Part shown: piece by piece, positions 1 through 9,370 of the stretch | Numbering within the stretch: position 1 is the first letter of the stretch | Layout: every line of letters starts with the position of its first letter | DNA from: Halobaculum sp. MBLA0147 | GTDB lineage: Archaea > Halobacteriota > Halobacteria > Halobacteriales > Haloferacaceae | NCBI RefSeq assembly: GCF_041361345.1 | Contig: NZ_JBGKAD010000001.1 | Location: 930,001 to 994,000 of the forward strand | Length of the DNA: 64,000 bases | Reading direction: 5' to 3' | Notes under the pieces: generated by a model | Databases searched by the model: none | Told to the model about the DNA's origin: nothing | Seen by the model: the letters and a program-made list of their open reading frames with translations, nothing else | Position numbers and translations under genes: made by a program

Positions 1-202
1 GGACTTCGCGAACAAGCTCCAGTTCGTGGTCGCCACGGACGCGAGCAAACCCGAGGTCCGCGACGCCGTCGAGTCGCAGTTCGACGTGAGCGTCGAGAGC
101 GTGAACACACAGGTGACGCCGCGTGGCCAGAAGAAGGCCACAGTACGGCTCTCGGAGGACGACGACGCACAGGACGTCGCCTCCAGGATCGGGGTGTTCT
201 GA
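1..202 (+). CDS. rpl23: Ribosomal protein L23 (uL23), C-terminal part
   Basis: The window opens inside this gene; about 66 C-terminal residues are visible, ending ...ASRIGVF before a TGA. The visible part has the uL23 core (FVVATDASKPEVRDAVE, then VNTQVTPRGQKKA), which sits at the polypeptide exit tunnel of the 50S subunit and helps dock SRP and the translocon. Two bases separate it from rpl2, as expected for the L3-L4-L23-L2 order of archaeal S10 clusters. The N-terminus is outside the window. Confidence 0.95.
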   Translation, partial: DFANKLQFVVATDASKPEVRDAVESQFDVSVESVNTQVTPRGQKKATVRLSEDDDAQDVASRIGVF

Positions 203-204
203 GA

Positions 205-927
205 ATGGGCGCACGAATTCAGGGACAACGACGCGGGCGCGGTGGCTCGACGTTCCGAGCGCCGTCGCACCGCTACAAGTCGGACAAACAGCACAAGACG
301 ACCGAGGACGACGAGACGGTCTCCGGCGAGATCGTCGACATCGAGCACGACCCGGCACGCTCCGCCCCGCTGGCGGACGTGGAGTTCGAGGACGGCGACC
401 GCCGCCTCGTGCTCGCTCCGGAGGGCGTGACGGTCGGCGAGGAGATCCAGATCGGCGTCTCGGCCGAGATCGAGCCGGGCAACACGCTCCCGCTGGCGGA
501 GATCCCGGAGGGCGTCCCGGTGTGTAACGTCGAGAGCAAGCCGGGCGACGGCGGCAAGTTCGCGCGTGCGTCGGGTGTCGCCGCGACACTGCTGACCCAC
601 GACCGCGACGTGACCGTCGTCCAGCTGCCCAGCGACGAGGTCAAGCGGCTGAACCCGGACTGCCGGGCCACGATCGGCGTGGTCGCGGGCGGCGGGCGGA
701 CGGAGAAGCCGTTCGTGAAGGCCGGCAACAAGCACCACAAGATGAAGGCGCGTGGGACGAAGTACCCGCGTGTCCGTGGGGTCGCGATGAACGCCATCGA
801 CCACCCGTTCGGTGGCGGTGGCCGCCAGCACCCCGGCAAGCCCAAGTCCATCTCGCGGGACGCCCCGCCGGGACGGAAGGTGGGAGACATCGCGTCGAAA
901 CGAACCGGAACTGGGAGGGACTCCTAG
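205..927 (+). CDS. rpl2: Ribosomal protein L2 (uL2)
   Basis: 240 residues, the normal archaeal length. It starts MGARIQGQRRGRG, the basic N-terminus of archaeal uL2, and carries the conserved C-terminal segment VRGVAMNAIDHPFGGG with the histidine near the peptidyl-transferase centre. uL2 is a core 23S rRNA-binding protein required for subunit joining and peptidyl transfer. Only 2 bases separate it from rpl23, and it abuts rps19 directly, so it is co-transcribed within the cluster. Confidence 0.98.
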   Translation: MGARIQGQRRGRGGSTFRAPSHRYKSDKQHKTTEDDETVSGEIVDIEHDPARSAPLADVEFEDGDRRLVLAPEGVTVGEEIQIGVSAEIEPGNTLPLAEIPEGVPVCNVESKPGDGGKFARASGVAATLLTHDRDVTVVQLPSDEVKRLNPDCRATIGVVAGGGRTEKPFVKAGNKHHKMKARGTKYPRVRGVAMNAIDHPFGGGGRQHPGKPKSISRDAPPGRKVGDIASKRTGTGRDS

Positions 928-1353
928 ATGAGCTCGAGTGAGTACCGAACCGGCCGCGAGGGTGAGTTCACCTACCGCGGTCACACGTTGGACGAGTTGC
1001 AGGAGATGGATCTCGACGAGGTGTCGGAACTGCTCCCCGCACGCGCGCGGCGAACTATCGACCGAGGACTGGACACGGAACAGCGGAAGCTGCTCGAACG
1101 CGCCCGCGAGGCGGGCGCAGAGGAGACGGCCAACGATCCGATCCGGACGCACCTGCGGGACATGCCGATCGTCCCGGAGTTCGTCGGGTTGACGTTCGCC
1201 GTCTACACCGGGCAGTCGTTCGAACGCGTCGAGGTGGAGCCGGAGATGATCGGGCACTACCTCGGCGAGTTCCAGTTGACCCGCACGTCCGTCGAGCACG
1301 GCCAGGCCGGCATCGGGGCGACCCGGTCCTCGAAGTTCGTCCCCCTCAAGTGA
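928..1353 (+). CDS. rps19: Ribosomal protein S19 (uS19)
   Basis: 141 residues of archaeal/eukaryal-type uS19, longer than bacterial S19 because of an N-terminal extension with the segment [11 protein letters not shown]. The C-terminal core contains [17 protein letters not shown] and the [12 protein letters not shown] tail. It lies in the head of the 30S subunit near the A site. The start immediately follows the rpl2 stop (TAG ATG), and the stop overlaps the region just before rpl22, so translational coupling is likely. Confidence 0.98.
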   Translation: MSSSEYRTGREGEFTYRGHTLDELQEMDLDEVSELLPARARRTIDRGLDTEQRKLLERAREAGAEETANDPIRTHLRDMPIVPEFVGLTFAVYTGQSFERVEVEPEMIGHYLGEFQLTRTSVEHGQAGIGATRSSKFVPLK

Positions 1354-1355
1354 CA

Positions 1356-1817
1356 ATGGGAATCAACTACAGCGTCGAGGCGGACCCGGACACCTCCGCG
1401 AAGGGGATGTTGCGGGACCGCAACATCAGCCTGAAGCACAGCAAGGCCATCGCCAGCGCGATCAAAGGCGAGACGGTCGCCGACGCCGAGGAGTACCTCG
1501 AGGCGGTGATCGCCGAGGAGCGGTCCGTGCCGTTCAAACAGCACAACTCCGGCGTCGGACACCGCTCGGACATCGACGGCTGGGACGCGGGGCGGTACCC
1601 GCAGCAGGCCGCCGAGGACTTCCTGAAGCTGCTGGAGAACGTGGCCAACAACGCCGACCGGCAGGGGTTCGACGCCGAGGAGATGGTGATCGCCCACACG
1701 GCGCCGCACAAGGTCGGTGAACAGACCAGTCAACAGCCGCGAGCGATGGGCCGCGCGAGCCCGCACAACACACCGGAGGTAGACGTCGAGATGATCATCG
1801 AGGAGGTCGACGACTGA
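1356..1817 (+). CDS. rpl22: Ribosomal protein L22 (uL22)
   Basis: 153 residues starting MGINYSVEADPDTSAKG. An in-frame GTG lies two codons upstream inside the rps19 stop; the ATG at 1356 fits the family start. The archaeal L22 features are visible: NISLKHSKAIA early, the HNSGVGHRSDIDGWDAGRYP loop that lines the exit tunnel, and a GRASPHNTPEVDVEMII C-terminal strand. uL22 binds all 23S domains. The stop overlaps the rps3 ATG. Confidence 0.97.
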   Translation: MGINYSVEADPDTSAKGMLRDRNISLKHSKAIASAIKGETVADAEEYLEAVIAEERSVPFKQHNSGVGHRSDIDGWDAGRYPQQAAEDFLKLLENVANNADRQGFDAEEMVIAHTAPHKVGEQTSQQPRAMGRASPHNTPEVDVEMIIEEVDD

Positions 1818-2746
1818 TGGCGGACGAACAGGCGTTCATCGAGGACGGCCTCCAGCGTACCCAGATCGACGAGTTCTTCGAGGACGAACTCGGTCGGGCT
1901 GGCTACGGTGGGATGGACGTGGCGAAGACGCCGATGGGCACACAGATCGTGCTCAAGGCGGAGAAGCCCGGCATGGTGATCGGGAAGGGTGGGAAGAACA
2001 TCCGGAAGATCACCACCGAACTCGAAGAGCGGTTCGACATGGAGGACCCGCAGGTCGACGTCCAGGAGGTCGAGGAGCCGGACCTCAACGCACGCGTCGT
2101 CGCCGACAAGCTGGCCAACGCCCTGGAGCGTGGCTGGTACTTCCGGCGGGCGGGCCACACCACCATCGACCGCATCATGGAGTCGGGCGCGTTGGGTGCC
2201 GAGATCGTCCTGTCGGGGAAGGTCACGGGCGCCCGCTCGCGCGTCGAGAAGTTCAACCGGGGCTACATCAAGCACAACGGCGAACCCGCCGACGACGTGG
2301 TCGACGAGGGCCAGGGCGTCGCCGTGATGCAGTTGGGTACCATCGGCGTGACGGTGAAGATCATCCCGCCGAACGCGGAGCTGCCCGACGACTTCGAGGT
2401 GGCCGAGGACGTCGAGGCCCCCGAGGTCGAACAGCAGATCGAGGAGGAGGGCGTCGAGTCCCTCCTCGAAGAGGAGCCCGACGAGGTGCCGGACGTGGTC
2501 GACGAGGCGGACGACGCCGCGGCGACCGACGCCGACGACGCCATCGACGAGGAGATCGTCGAGGAGGTCGTCGAGGCGGAGACCGAGGACCTCCCCGGGG
2601 AAGAGGAGGACGTCGAAGTCCCCGGCGGCGAGGAGGAGATCGGCGAGGAACTGGACGATCTCGACGAGGAGATCGAGAGCGAAGCCGCGGACCTGGTCGG
2701 CGAGATGGAAGACGCCGCCGACGAGGACGAAGACACGGAGGAGTGA
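1817..2746 (+). CDS. rps3: Ribosomal protein S3 (uS3) with long acidic tail
   Basis: 309 residues. The first ~200 form the standard uS3 KH domain plus C-domain: KPGMVIGKGGKNIRKI is the GXXG loop of the KH fold, followed by LANALERGWYFRRAGHTT at the mRNA-entry helicase site. Residues ~200-309 are an almost purely Glu/Asp tail with little else, much longer than in non-halophilic archaea. This is a salt-adaptation style extension and its function is unknown. ATG overlaps the rpl22 stop by one base; rpl29 follows after 3 bases. Confidence 0.97.
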   Translation: MADEQAFIEDGLQRTQIDEFFEDELGRAGYGGMDVAKTPMGTQIVLKAEKPGMVIGKGGKNIRKITTELEERFDMEDPQVDVQEVEEPDLNARVVADKLANALERGWYFRRAGHTTIDRIMESGALGAEIVLSGKVTGARSRVEKFNRGYIKHNGEPADDVVDEGQGVAVMQLGTIGVTVKIIPPNAELPDDFEVAEDVEAPEVEQQIEEEGVESLLEEEPDEVPDVVDEADDAAATDADDAIDEEIVEEVVEAETEDLPGEEEDVEVPGGEEEIGEELDDLDEEIESEAADLVGEMEDAADEDEDTEE

Positions 2747-2749
2747 CAG

Positions 2750-2965
2750 ATGGCGATCCTTCACACGGCCGAGATCCGCGACATGACGCCCGCCGAGCGA
2801 CAGTCCGAGCTCGAGGAACTCGAGACGGAACTGCTCAACGCGAAGGCAGTGCAGGCGGCGGGTGGTGCCCCGGAGAACCCGGGGCGGTACGGCGAGTTGA
2901 AGACGACGATCGCGCGGATCAAGACGATCCAGCGCGAGGAAGGCGACTTGGACGACGACGAGTAG
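2750..2965 (+). CDS. rpl29: Ribosomal protein L29 (uL29)
   Basis: 71 residues forming the small coiled two-helix protein uL29, which sits beside L23 at the exit tunnel. Family features visible are the N-terminal [16 protein letters not shown] helix and the second helix [20 protein letters not shown]. An acidic DLDDDE tail ends it. It is in the invariant archaeal position between rps3 and rnp1. Confidence 0.96.
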   Translation: MAILHTAEIRDMTPAERQSELEELETELLNAKAVQAAGGAPENPGRYGELKTTIARIKTIQREEGDLDDDE

Positions 2966-2969
2966 ACCG

Positions 2970-3554
2970 ATGACACCGACACCCGAGACGCTCACGCGAC
3001 ACGAACTCGTCGGCCTCCCGGTCAGGGTGGCCGCCGCGCCCAACCCCGACGCCGTCGGGATCGTGGGCCGTGTCGCGAGCGAGTCCGAGCGGACGCTGCT
3101 CGTCCGCGGGCCGAGCGGTCGTGCCGGGCGGCACGGCGGCGCGGACACCCGACGAGCGGCCGCGACGGACTCTGCGACCGCGTCGGACGGCGCGTGTCCG
3201 ACGCAGGGGGCGTCCGGGGTCGGTGTGACCGGGTCGGTCGTCGACCGCCGGGTGCCGAAGGGCGACGCGACGTTCGAGTTCGCGCTCCCGGCGGACCCGT
3301 CGAAGACCGCGGTCGGTTGGGCGCACGTCCCGCCGGCGAGCGGTGCCACAGATGAAGCCGCCGACCACCGCGAGGGGTCGGGGTCCACGTTCGAACTGCC
3401 GTGGGAAACTCCCGGCACGGGGGCGACCCGGCCAGCCGGGCAGTCCGGCGGCGGCGAGGACGTGGTCTACGTTACGGTGGATGGGGAACGACTGCTCTCA
3501 CGACCCGCCTTCCGCACGGAACGTGCAGGTGATTCGATATGGCAATCGGACTGA
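2970..3554 (+). CDS. rnp1: RNase P protein component 1 (Rpp29/Pop4 homologue)
   Basis: 194 residues. Archaeal RNase P subunit p29 is typically encoded between rpl29 and rps17, exactly as here. The N-terminal [25 protein letters not shown] and the later [15 protein letters not shown] fit its Sm-like barrel; it acts with the RNase P RNA in 5' tRNA maturation. Roughly residues 50-85 are a low-complexity Ala/Gly/Asp/Thr insertion that splits the barrel, and residues ~112-150 are another such stretch, so the protein is about twice the usual ~95 residues. The 3' end overlaps rps17 by 16 bp. Confidence 0.88.
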   Translation: MTPTPETLTRHELVGLPVRVAAAPNPDAVGIVGRVASESERTLLVRGPSGRAGRHGGADTRRAAATDSATASDGACPTQGASGVGVTGSVVDRRVPKGDATFEFALPADPSKTAVGWAHVPPASGATDEAADHREGSGSTFELPWETPGTGATRPAGQSGGGEDVVYVTVDGERLLSRPAFRTERAGDSIWQSD

Positions 3555-3865
3555 ACGTAACAGACCCGGAGACGACGTGTTCGGACCAGAACTGTCCGTT
3601 CCACGGCACGCTGAGTGTCCGCGGACAGACGCTGGAGGGGACGGTCGCCTCCACAGACATGACGAAGACCGTAGTGGTCGAGCGGGAGTACGACGTGTAC
3701 GTCCCGAAGTACGACCGCTACATGAAGCGACGGAGCCGCGTGTCCGCACACCACCCACCCTGCCTCGACGTCGAGGAGGGTGACGAGGTGCGGATCGCCG
3801 AGACACGACCCCTCTCGAAGACGAAGTCACACGTCGTCGTCGAGACGGTCGGAGGTGAGGACTGA
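3539..3865 (+). CDS. rps17: Ribosomal protein S17 (uS17)
   Basis: 108 residues of archaeal uS17. It starts [23 protein letters not shown], where two cysteines lie in an archaeal N-terminal extension, followed by the OB-fold core ([18 protein letters not shown], then [18 protein letters not shown]). It is a primary 16S rRNA-binding protein of the 30S body. Its ATG lies inside the last codons of rnp1 and its stop shares a base with the rpl14 start. Confidence 0.98.
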   Translation: MAIGLNVTDPETTCSDQNCPFHGTLSVRGQTLEGTVASTDMTKTVVVEREYDVYVPKYDRYMKRRSRVSAHHPPCLDVEEGDEVRIAETRPLSKTKSHVVVETVGGED

Positions 3866-4263
3866 TGCAAGCGCTGAAGGCCGACGTGACGCAGGGGCTC
3901 GAGAAGGGCTCGCTGATCACGTGTGCCGACAACACCGGTGCGCGTGAGCTGAAGGTCATCAGTGTCTCGGGGTACGGCGGCACCAAGAACAGACACCCCA
4001 AAGCGGGCGTGGGCGACAAGGTGACCGTCTCGGTCACCAAGGGGACCCCGGAGATGCGCCGCCAGGTGCTGGAGGCGGTGATCGTCCGGCAGCGGAAACC
4101 GATCCGTCGCCCAGACGGGACTCGCGTGAAGTTCGCGGACAACGCCGCGGTCGTCATCGACGACGTGGAAGAGCCGCGTGGGACCGAAATCAAGGGGCCC
4201 ATCGCACGCGAGGTCGCCGAACGCTTCGGGAGTATCGCGAGCACCGCGACACAGATCGTATGA
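3865..4263 (+). CDS. rpl14: Ribosomal protein L14 (uL14)
   Basis: 132 residues. The uL14 signature is clear: [23 protein letters not shown] near the N-terminus and [24 protein letters not shown] in the second half. This five-stranded barrel faces the 30S subunit and is the docking site for aIF6, whose gene lies at 61.3 kb in this same window. It overlaps rps17 by one base and rpl24 by four (ATGA), so the three are tightly coupled. Confidence 0.98.
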   Translation: MQALKADVTQGLEKGSLITCADNTGARELKVISVSGYGGTKNRHPKAGVGDKVTVSVTKGTPEMRRQVLEAVIVRQRKPIRRPDGTRVKFADNAAVVIDDVEEPRGTEIKGPIAREVAERFGSIASTATQIV

Positions 4264-4622
4264 CAGAGCAACCACACAAACAACGGACCCAGACGCGCGA
4301 GGCGCCCCTCCACGAGCGCCAGCGACAGGTCCGCGCGACGCTGTCCGAGGAACTCCGCGAGGAGTACGGCCAGCGCAACGTCCGCGTCAACGCGGGCGAC
4401 ACCGTCGAGGTGATGCGCGGGGACTTCGCCGGCGAGGAGGGCGAGGTGCTCGACGTCGACCTCCGAGCGACGACGGTCACCGTCGAGGACGTGACCGTCG
4501 AGAGCGCCGACGGCGAGGAGACGCCGCGTCCCCTGGACGCGTCGAACCTCCGCGTCACGGAGCTCGACTTGGAGGACGACCGCCGCGAGGCGCGTCTGGA
4601 GTCCGACGAGGAGGCTGCGTAA
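4260..4622 (+). CDS. rpl24: Ribosomal protein L24 (uL24)
   Basis: 120 residues with the KOW motif ([25 protein letters not shown]). The N-terminus ([24 protein letters not shown]) is the archaeal/eukaryal L26-type version. uL24 is an early assembly initiator of the large subunit and lies near the tunnel exit. It starts within the rpl14 stop and ends one base before rps4e. Confidence 0.97.
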   Translation: MTEQPHKQRTQTREAPLHERQRQVRATLSEELREEYGQRNVRVNAGDTVEVMRGDFAGEEGEVLDVDLRATTVTVEDVTVESADGEETPRPLDASNLRVTELDLEDDRREARLESDEEAA

Positions 4623-4623
4623 G

Positions 4624-5325
4624 ATGACGAAACACCAGAAGCGACTCTCGGCCCCCGACTCGTGGCCGGTCGAACGGAAGGAAGAGACGTTCACGGTGAA
4701 GGCCGACGCCGGACCGCACGGCGAGAGCGGTGTGCCCCTGCTGATCGTCCTGCGGGACGTGTTGGGGTACGTCGACTCCCGGAAGGAGGCGCGTTACGCG
4801 CTGGACGGCGGGTCGGTGCTGGTCAACGGGGACGCCAACGTCTCCGAGGACCGCCCGGTCGGGATGTTCGACATCCTGGCGTTCACCGAGCGAGACGAGT
4901 ACTACCGCGTGTTCCCGTCGGAGGGTGGGCGGCTGTCGCTGACCCCCATCGACGCGGACGCCGCGGCCTCCCGACTCGGGAAGGTCGTCGGCAAGCGGCA
5001 GGTCGGCGACGGCGAGTTCCAGTACACGCTCCACGACGGCACCACGCTGGTGACCGACGGCGGGTACGGCGGGAACGACTCGCTGGTGATCGACAACGAG
5101 ACGAAGGAGATCGTCGCGCACTTCCCGTACGAGGAGGGTGCGCTGGTGACGGCCGTCGACGGCGCACACGCCGGCGAGATCGGCGAGATCGAGGAGATCC
5201 GCGTCACGCCCGGCTCCGGCGACAACGGCGTCGCCGTCGCCCAAGACGAGGACGGCTTCGAGACGGTCGAAGAGTACGTCGTCGTGATCGACGAGAACTT
5301 CACCGACGGAGGTGACGGCGAATGA
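4624..5325 (+). CDS. rps4e: Ribosomal protein S4e (eS4)
   Basis: 233 residues with the three-part eS4 architecture: a basic N-terminus ([16 protein letters not shown]), a degenerate S4 RNA-binding domain ([21 protein letters not shown]), then a central domain and a C-terminal KOW-like domain ([15 protein letters not shown]). It is found only in archaea and eukaryotes and belongs to the small subunit although its gene lies among large-subunit genes, as is usual in archaea. It overlaps rpl5 by four bases. Confidence 0.97.
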   Translation: MTKHQKRLSAPDSWPVERKEETFTVKADAGPHGESGVPLLIVLRDVLGYVDSRKEARYALDGGSVLVNGDANVSEDRPVGMFDILAFTERDEYYRVFPSEGGRLSLTPIDADAAASRLGKVVGKRQVGDGEFQYTLHDGTTLVTDGGYGGNDSLVIDNETKEIVAHFPYEEGALVTAVDGAHAGEIGEIEEIRVTPGSGDNGVAVAQDEDGFETVEEYVVVIDENFTDGGDGE

Positions 5326-5849
5326 GCGAGGCAGACGACGCCGGCTTCCACCCGATGCGGGAGCCGAGCGTGGAGAAGGTCGTCGTCCACATGGGCGTCG
5401 GCCGCGGCGGCCGCGAACTCGCGGACGCCGAGGAGATCCTCGAGGACGTCACCGGCCAGCAGTCCGTCCGGACGCAGGCGGAACGGTCGATCGGGGAGTT
5501 CGACATCCGCGAGGGTGACCCGATCGGCGCGAAGGTGACGCTGCGCGGGGACGACGCCACGTCGTTCCTGGAGACGGCGCTGCCGCTGGCAAACCTCTCG
5601 CGCTCGCAGTTCGACGACGTCGGCAACGTCAGCTTCGGGGTCGAGGAACACACGGAGTTCCCGAGCCAGGAGTACGACCCGACGATCGGGATCTACGGGC
5701 TGGACGTGACGGTCACGCTGACGCGCCCGGGCTACCGGGTGTCGCAGCGCGACAAGGAGACCCGGTCGATCCCGAACAACCACCGGATGAACGTCGACGA
5801 CGCGGTGGCGTACCTCGAACAGGAGTTCGACGTGGAGGTCGACGGATGA
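5322..5849 (+). CDS. rpl5: Ribosomal protein L5 (uL5)
   Basis: 175 residues. The N-terminal [19 protein letters not shown] and the [19 protein letters not shown] segment match archaeal uL5, a 5S rRNA-binding protein of the central protuberance that contacts P-site tRNA. Overlapping start codons on both sides (with rps4e and rps14) place it in a translationally coupled run. Confidence 0.97.
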   Translation: MSEADDAGFHPMREPSVEKVVVHMGVGRGGRELADAEEILEDVTGQQSVRTQAERSIGEFDIREGDPIGAKVTLRGDDATSFLETALPLANLSRSQFDDVGNVSFGVEEHTEFPSQEYDPTIGIYGLDVTVTLTRPGYRVSQRDKETRSIPNNHRMNVDDAVAYLEQEFDVEVDG

Positions 5850-6043
5850 GCGACAGCGAGACAGAGACAGACGACCTGACGGAGACGCCGACGGGCGAGC
5901 AGGCCACCAAGCGCACCGACGACAACGTCGCGTGCCGGCGGTGTGACCGCAAGCAGGGGTTGGTCGGGAAGTACGACATCAACCTCTGCCGACAGTGCTT
6001 CCGCGAGGTGGCTCGCTCGATGGGCTTCCGCAAGTACCGATAA
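5846..6043 (+). CDS. rps14: Ribosomal protein S14 (uS14), zinc-binding form
   Basis: 65 residues. Two CxxC pairs (CRRCDRKQG and LCRQCF) form the zinc site of the C+ type of uS14, and the C-terminus RSMGFRKYR is highly conserved. It belongs to the 30S head near the decoding region. The first ~30 residues are an acidic Thr-rich extension absent from non-halophilic homologues. It overlaps rpl5 by four bases. Confidence 0.97.
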   Translation: MSDSETETDDLTETPTGEQATKRTDDNVACRRCDRKQGLVGKYDINLCRQCFREVARSMGFRKYR

Positions 6044-6045
6044 CA

Positions 6046-6438
6046 ATGGCAGGCAACGATCCACTCGCCGACGCGCTGGCAGGCCTCGACAACGCCGAGG
6101 GCGTCGGTAACCTAGCGTACACGGCAGAGCCCGCCTCGAACACCATCGGCTCCGTCCTGGAGGTGCTGTACGACCGCGGCTACGTCGACGGCTTCGAGTA
6201 CGTCGAGGACGGCAAGGCCGGGAAGTTCGAGGTCGAACTGAAGGGCGCGATCAACGAGTGCGGCGTGGTGAAACCGCGGTACTCGGTGGGCGCAGACGAC
6301 TTCGAGAAGTGGGAGAAGCGGTACCTCCCGGCTCGAGACTACGGCGCGCTCATCGTCACCACGTCACAAGGCGTCATGAGCCACTACGAGGCCCGCGAGG
6401 CGGGCGTCGGTGGCCAGATACTCGCGTACGTCTACTGA
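6046..6438 (+). CDS. rps8: Ribosomal protein S8 (uS8)
   Basis: 130 residues from the ATG at 6046 (MAGNDPLADALAGLDNAE). The open frame extends further upstream into rps14 but the family start fits here. The conserved C-terminal core is present (RDYGALIVTTSQGVMSH, then GVGGQILAYVY). uS8 binds helix 21 of 16S rRNA and often serves as the autoregulator of spc operons; whether it does so here is not visible from sequence. Confidence 0.97.
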   Translation: MAGNDPLADALAGLDNAEGVGNLAYTAEPASNTIGSVLEVLYDRGYVDGFEYVEDGKAGKFEVELKGAINECGVVKPRYSVGADDFEKWEKRYLPARDYGALIVTTSQGVMSHYEAREAGVGGQILAYVY

Positions 6439-6447
6439 GACACAGAC

Positions 6448-6984
6448 ATGACACGAACGACAATCGACATTCCGGAGGACGTGACGGCCGAGGTCGACCA
6501 CCTCGACCTGACCGTCGAGGGGCCCGAGGGCTCCGTCACGCGACAGCTCTGGTACCCCGACGTGTCCGTCAGCGTCGCGGACGGCGCGGTCGTGATCGAG
6601 CGACCGGACGACGCCGACCGACAGACGGAGGCGACCGTCGGCACGTTCCAGAGTCACGTGGAGAACATGTTCCACGGCGTGACCGAGGGCTGGACCTACG
6701 AGATGGAGGTCTTCTACGCACACTTCCCGATGGACGTGGACGCGGACGGCGAGGAGGTCGTCATCGAGAACTTCCTCGGCGAGCGCGCACCCCGCACCGC
6801 GGACGTGCTGGGCGACACGACCGTCGAGATCGACGGCGAGGAGATCACCCTCACGGGTCCGTCCAAGGAGGACGTCGGCCAGACGGCCGCGAACATCGAA
6901 CAGCTCACCCGCGTCACGGACAAAGACCAGCGGGTGTTCCAAGACGGCGTCTACATCACCCAGAAGCCGCGAGGTGGTGCCTAG
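6448..6984 (+). CDS. rpl6: Ribosomal protein L6 (uL6)
   Basis: 178 residues with the duplicated uL6 fold: first repeat VDHLDLTVEGPEGSVTRQLWYP, second repeat VVIENFLGERAPRTADVLG and EEITLTGPSKEDVGQTAANIEQL. The C-terminus KDQRVFQDGVYITQKPRG matches archaeal L9/L6. It lies near the sarcin-ricin loop at the factor-binding site. It directly abuts rpl32e. Confidence 0.97.
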   Translation: MTRTTIDIPEDVTAEVDHLDLTVEGPEGSVTRQLWYPDVSVSVADGAVVIERPDDADRQTEATVGTFQSHVENMFHGVTEGWTYEMEVFYAHFPMDVDADGEEVVIENFLGERAPRTADVLGDTTVEIDGEEITLTGPSKEDVGQTAANIEQLTRVTDKDQRVFQDGVYITQKPRGGA

Positions 6985-7698
6985 ATGAGCGACGAGATCG
7001 AGACGCTGGAGGACATCTCCGGTGTCGGCTCGTCGAAGGCGGACGCGCTCCGCGAGGCCGGCTACGAGACCGTCGAGGACGTGAAGGCCGCCGCCCAGTC
7101 GGAGTTGGCGGAGGTCGACGGCGTCGGCAACGCACTGGCCGCCCGCATCAAGGCGGACGTCGGTGGGCTCGAGGTCGACGAGGAGACCGAGGCCGAGATC
7201 GAAGACGACACCGACGAGGACGTCGAGACGGACGAGGAGACCGAGGACGTGGAGACGGAACTCCGCGCCCGCGGGCACGCCGACAAGACGCCGGAGTTGG
7301 ACGACGAGACGGCGCGTGCACTCGCACAGAAGCACCGCGAGAACACGCCGCAGTTCAACCGGCAGGACCACCACAAGAAGAAGCGCGTGTCGACCTCGTG
7401 GCGGCGTCCCCGTGGGACGCTGTCGAAACAGCGGATCGGCATCAAGGGCAAAGGCGACACCGTCGAGGCCGGGTTCCGGTCGCCGACGGCGTCGCGCGAT
7501 CTCCACCCGAGCGGCTTCGAGGAGGTGTACGTCCACAACACGGACGACCTCGAGGGGGTCGACCCCGACACGGAGGCCGTCCGGATCGCGTCGACGGTCG
7601 GCGGTCGCAAGCGCGAACTGATCGAAGACGAGTGCGAGGAGCGAGCGATCCGCGTGCTCAACCCGACCTACGAGGAAGTGGAGGTGAGCGATGACTGA
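6985..7698 (+). CDS. rpl32e: Ribosomal protein L32e (eL32) with N-terminal helix-hairpin-helix domain
   Basis: 237 residues, about twice the length of a eukaryal eL32. Residues ~5-60 form two helix-hairpin-helix repeats ([20 protein letters not shown] and [15 protein letters not shown]), like those of DNA/RNA-binding proteins. A Glu/Asp/Thr linker follows, then the true eL32 domain from ~residue 120 ([21 protein letters not shown]). The fusion is known in haloarchaeal L32e; what the extra domain binds is not evident. It overlaps rpl19e by 8 bp. Confidence 0.95.
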   Translation: MSDEIETLEDISGVGSSKADALREAGYETVEDVKAAAQSELAEVDGVGNALAARIKADVGGLEVDEETEAEIEDDTDEDVETDEETEDVETELRARGHADKTPELDDETARALAQKHRENTPQFNRQDHHKKKRVSTSWRRPRGTLSKQRIGIKGKGDTVEAGFRSPTASRDLHPSGFEEVYVHNTDDLEGVDPDTEAVRIASTVGGRKRELIEDECEERAIRVLNPTYEEVEVSDD

Positions 7699-8152
7699 TC
7701 TGAGCGCACAGAAGCGACTCGCCGCAGACGAGTTGGACGTCGGCGAGGACCGCGTCTGGCTGGACCCGGAGGCACAGTCGGAGCTCGCGGACGCGATCAC
7801 CCGCGAGGACATCCGCGAGCAGATCGAGCAGGGGAACATCCGCGCGGCGGACACCCAGAACAACTCCCGTGGCCGTGCCCGCGACCGAGCGGAGACCCGC
7901 TCGTACGGGCACCGCACCGGCGCCGGCACCCGGAAGGGGAAGGCCGGTGGGCGACAGAACGAGAAGGACGACTGGGTCCAGCGGATCCGCGCACAACGAC
8001 GGCGCCTGCGAGAACTGCGCGACGACGGCCCCCTCGACCGGTCGCAGTACCGGGAACTGTACGACAAGGCGTCGGGTGGCGAGTTCGAGGACGTTCGCCG
8101 CCTGGAGTCGTACGTCGAGGCGAACTACGACGTGACACTGGAGGACGACTGA
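7691..8152 (+). CDS. rpl19e: Ribosomal protein L19e (eL19)
   Basis: 153 residues. The N-terminal [23 protein letters not shown] is the eL19 signature, followed by the RNA-binding segment ([20 protein letters not shown]) and a long C-terminal helix. It is an archaeal/eukaryal-specific large-subunit protein with no bacterial homologue. It begins inside the rpl32e 3' end and is followed two bases later by rpl18. Confidence 0.97.
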   Translation: MTDLSAQKRLAADELDVGEDRVWLDPEAQSELADAITREDIREQIEQGNIRAADTQNNSRGRARDRAETRSYGHRTGAGTRKGKAGGRQNEKDDWVQRIRAQRRRLRELRDDGPLDRSQYRELYDKASGGEFEDVRRLESYVEANYDVTLEDD

Positions 8153-8154
8153 CA

Positions 8155-8712
8155 ATGGCAACTGGACCACGATACAACGTGCCGATGCGGCGTCGGCGCG
8201 AGGTCCGGACCGACTACCACCAGAGGTTGCGCCTGCTGAAATCCGGGAAGCCGCGCCTGGTCGCGCGGGTCTCGAACAAGCACGTCAGGGCGCAGCTGGT
8301 CACCCCCGGTCCGGACGGCGACGAGACACACGCAGCCGCGTCCAGCGAGGACCTCGCGGAGTACGGCTGGGAGGCTCCCACCGGGAACCTGCCGAGCGCG
8401 TACCTGACGGGGTACCTCGCCGGACTGCGGGCCGTCGACGCCGGGCTCGAGGCGGCCGTGTTGGACATCGGACTCAACACGGCGACCCCGGGCAACAAGG
8501 CGTTCGCGGTACAGGAAGGAGCGATCGACGCGGGGCTGGAGATCCCCCACAACGAGGACGTACTCGCGGAGTGGCCGCGCAACCGCGGCGAGCACATCGC
8601 CGAGTACGCCGAGCAGGTCGACGGCGACCTGTACAGTGGGGCGTTCGACGCCACGGAACTGCCGGAGCACTTCGACGAGCTCCGGGAGACACTGACGGAG
8701 GAGTTCGAGTAA
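8155..8712 (+). CDS. rpl18: Ribosomal protein L18 (uL18)
   Basis: 185 residues. The N-terminus [21 protein letters not shown] and the core [23 protein letters not shown] identify archaeal uL18 (L5e-type), which binds 5S rRNA together with L5. The archaeal C-terminal extension with the [24 protein letters not shown] helices is complete. It is co-directional and one base from rps5. Confidence 0.97.
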   Translation: MATGPRYNVPMRRRREVRTDYHQRLRLLKSGKPRLVARVSNKHVRAQLVTPGPDGDETHAAASSEDLAEYGWEAPTGNLPSAYLTGYLAGLRAVDAGLEAAVLDIGLNTATPGNKAFAVQEGAIDAGLEIPHNEDVLAEWPRNRGEHIAEYAEQVDGDLYSGAFDATELPEHFDELRETLTEEFE

Positions 8713-8713
8713 C

Positions 8714-9370
8714 ATGAGCGCCAACGACGACGGCTGGACGCCGCGCACGCGGCTCGGCCGACAGGTACAGGCGGGCGACGTGACCTCCATGGACGAGGCG
8801 CTGGCGACCGGGCTCCCGCTGAAGGAGCCGCAGATCGTCGACCAGCTGCTGCCGAACATGGACGACGAGGTCTTGGACATCAACATGGTCCAGCGGATGA
8901 CCGACTCCGGGCGACGTGTGAAGTTCCGCGTCGCCGTGGCGGTCGGCAACCGCGACGGCTACCTCGGCTACGCCGAGGCCCGGGACGACCAGGTCGGCGG
9001 TGCCATCGAGAAGGCGATCGACGTGGCGAAGCTCCACGTCATCTCGGTGGACCGCGGCTCCGGCTCCTGGGAGGACTCCGCCGGTGGGCGCAACTCGCTC
9101 ACCCGGACGGCCGAGGGGAAGGCCGGCTCCGTCGAGGTGGAGATCAAGCCGGCCCCGCAGGGGCTCGGCCTCGCGGGCGCGGAGACGGTCCGCAACATCC
9201 TCTCGCTGGCCGGCATCGAAGACGCGTGGACTTCCTCGAACGGGAACACGCGGACGACGGTGAACCTCGCGAAGGCGACGTTCAACGCACTGACGAACGC
9301 CTCCCAGGCTCGCACGCCGGACCGCGCGCGACGCGTCCAGCGCGAGGCCCGAGAGGGGGTGAGTGAGTGA
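8714..9370 (+). CDS. rps5: Ribosomal protein S5 (uS5)
   Basis: 218 residues with the double-stranded-RNA-binding N-domain (MNDSGRR-like stretch [20 protein letters not shown]) and the S5 C-domain ([27 protein letters not shown]). The N-terminal extension of ~50 residues is archaeal. uS5 sits at the mRNA entry channel and influences decoding fidelity. Its TGA overlaps the rpl30 ATG by one base. Confidence 0.97.
   Translation: MSANDDGWTPRTRLGRQVQAGDVTSMDEALATGLPLKEPQIVDQLLPNMDDEVLDINMVQRMTDSGRRVKFRVAVAVGNRDGYLGYAEARDDQVGGAIEKAIDVAKLHVISVDRGSGSWEDSAGGRNSLTRTAEGKAGSVEVEIKPAPQGLGLAGAETVRNILSLAGIEDAWTSSNGNTRTTVNLAKATFNALTNASQARTPDRARRVQREAREGVSE

Noticed and set aside
1730-3418. Long open frame on the minus strand under S3 to rnp1
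   Set aside because: It is a GC-rich shadow of the ribosomal genes, with no family pattern and improbable composition (Arg/Val-rich).
6364-8067. 567-codon minus-strand frame under L6-L32e-L19e
   Set aside because: It is antisense to well-conserved ribosomal proteins and has no recognisable domain.
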